Positions 63,885-64,000 of a DNA stretch of 64,000 bases are shown here, in pieces. The notes under the pieces were generated by a model that saw nothing but the letters and a program-made list of their open reading frames with translations, did no database searches and had not been told where the DNA came from. Position 1 is the stretch's first letter, and each line of letters starts with the position of its first letter. Source of the DNA: Bacillota bacterium (GTDB taxonomy: Bacteria > Bacillota > Clostridia > Acetivibrionales > DTU013); the NCBI GenBank assembly GCA_023409735.1, contig JAEYRB010000054.1, positions 205,030 to 269,029 of the forward strand. Direction: 5' to 3'. Position numbers and translations under genes: made by a program.

Positions 63885-64000
63885 AGGCTACTAATTATTT
63901 TAGTAGCCGACCTTCCACACCACCGTACATACCGTTCGGTATACGGCGGTTCCCATAGTTTACACCTTTACAGATTTACAAACATCCAAGAAAAATGTGT
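63885..64000 (-). mobile_element. Group II intron 3' end (domains V and VI)
   Basis: On the minus strand ACCGCCGTATACC-GAAC-GGTATGTACGGTGGT (positions 63919-63950) has the form of intron domain V. It is followed by GTGTGGAAGGTCGG and the domain VI hairpin GGCTACTAAAATAATTAGTAGCC (63887-63909). The reverse-transcriptase gene, if present, would lie beyond 64000. Confidence 0.8.

Overview
The window comes from a low-GC Gram-positive anaerobe, most likely of the class Clostridia. Supporting signs are AGGAGG-type ribosome binding sites, TTGACA/TATAAT promoters, GEMM-I and glycine riboswitches, a sortase with an LPXTG protein, a YveK/YwqD-type capsule system, PadR and YozG-type regulators, and gene pairs such as nadD-yqeK and PRC-barrel/AI-2E/alaS. 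A Ruminiclostridium-like (cluster III) host is my guess and cannot be proved from the sequence. I saw no rRNA, tRNA, CRISPR array or replication origin.

Left part (1-9400): an O-antigen-ligase-like gene runs off the left edge. Next comes a six-gene plus-strand cluster (1747-6451) that looks like an unassigned RiPP system: PqqD-like recognition protein, radical SAM/SPASM maturase, Gly/Cys-rich precursor, HprK-like P-loop protein, S24/S26 signal-peptidase-like protein and ABC exporter. Three capsule genes follow on the minus strand (sugar transferase, chain-length adaptor, tyrosine kinase), so the RiPP cluster lies inside a polysaccharide locus.

9400-20300: the alaS region with an AI-2E-type permease, a short membrane protein missed by length cut-offs and a PRC-barrel protein; a DUF1015 protein; then a surface module. 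This module holds a secreted transglutaminase-like protein behind two tandem GEMM-I (cyclic-di-GMP class) riboswitches, a class-D-like sortase and an LPQTG wall protein. 20300-30040 is a plus-strand glycosylation operon: two GT2 enzymes, two multi-span GT-C-like proteins, an FAD oxidoreductase and an unusual modular PMT-type transferase.

30200-42970: a serine pathway operon (class V aminotransferase, serA) under a glycine riboswitch with a consensus promoter; yqeK and nadD; purine genes purD, purN, purM, purF, purE (no purC or purH here); an AzgA-type purine permease; a DUF368 protein joined to a transaldolase remnant. 43200-50800: lacZ, a DUF2500 protein and a coupled pair of ABC exporters. 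lacZ and the exporter pair share a repeated leader sequence.

51000-64000 is an accessory region of small, separately promoted genes (acetyltransferases, HD hydrolase, flavodoxin, alpha/beta hydrolase, XRE/DUF2975 operon, methyltransferase, PadR with a HAAS-FtsW fusion, XRE-TPR regulator). It is scattered with palindromic repeats and gene remnants (IS3-type transposase, HsdR-like helicase) and ends at the right edge in the 3' end of a group II intron. The strongest candidates for new biology are the RiPP cluster, a pair of conserved hairpin elements placed after terminators (16852-16919 and 32939-33006), and the FtsW-like fusion that lacks the usual catalytic aspartate.
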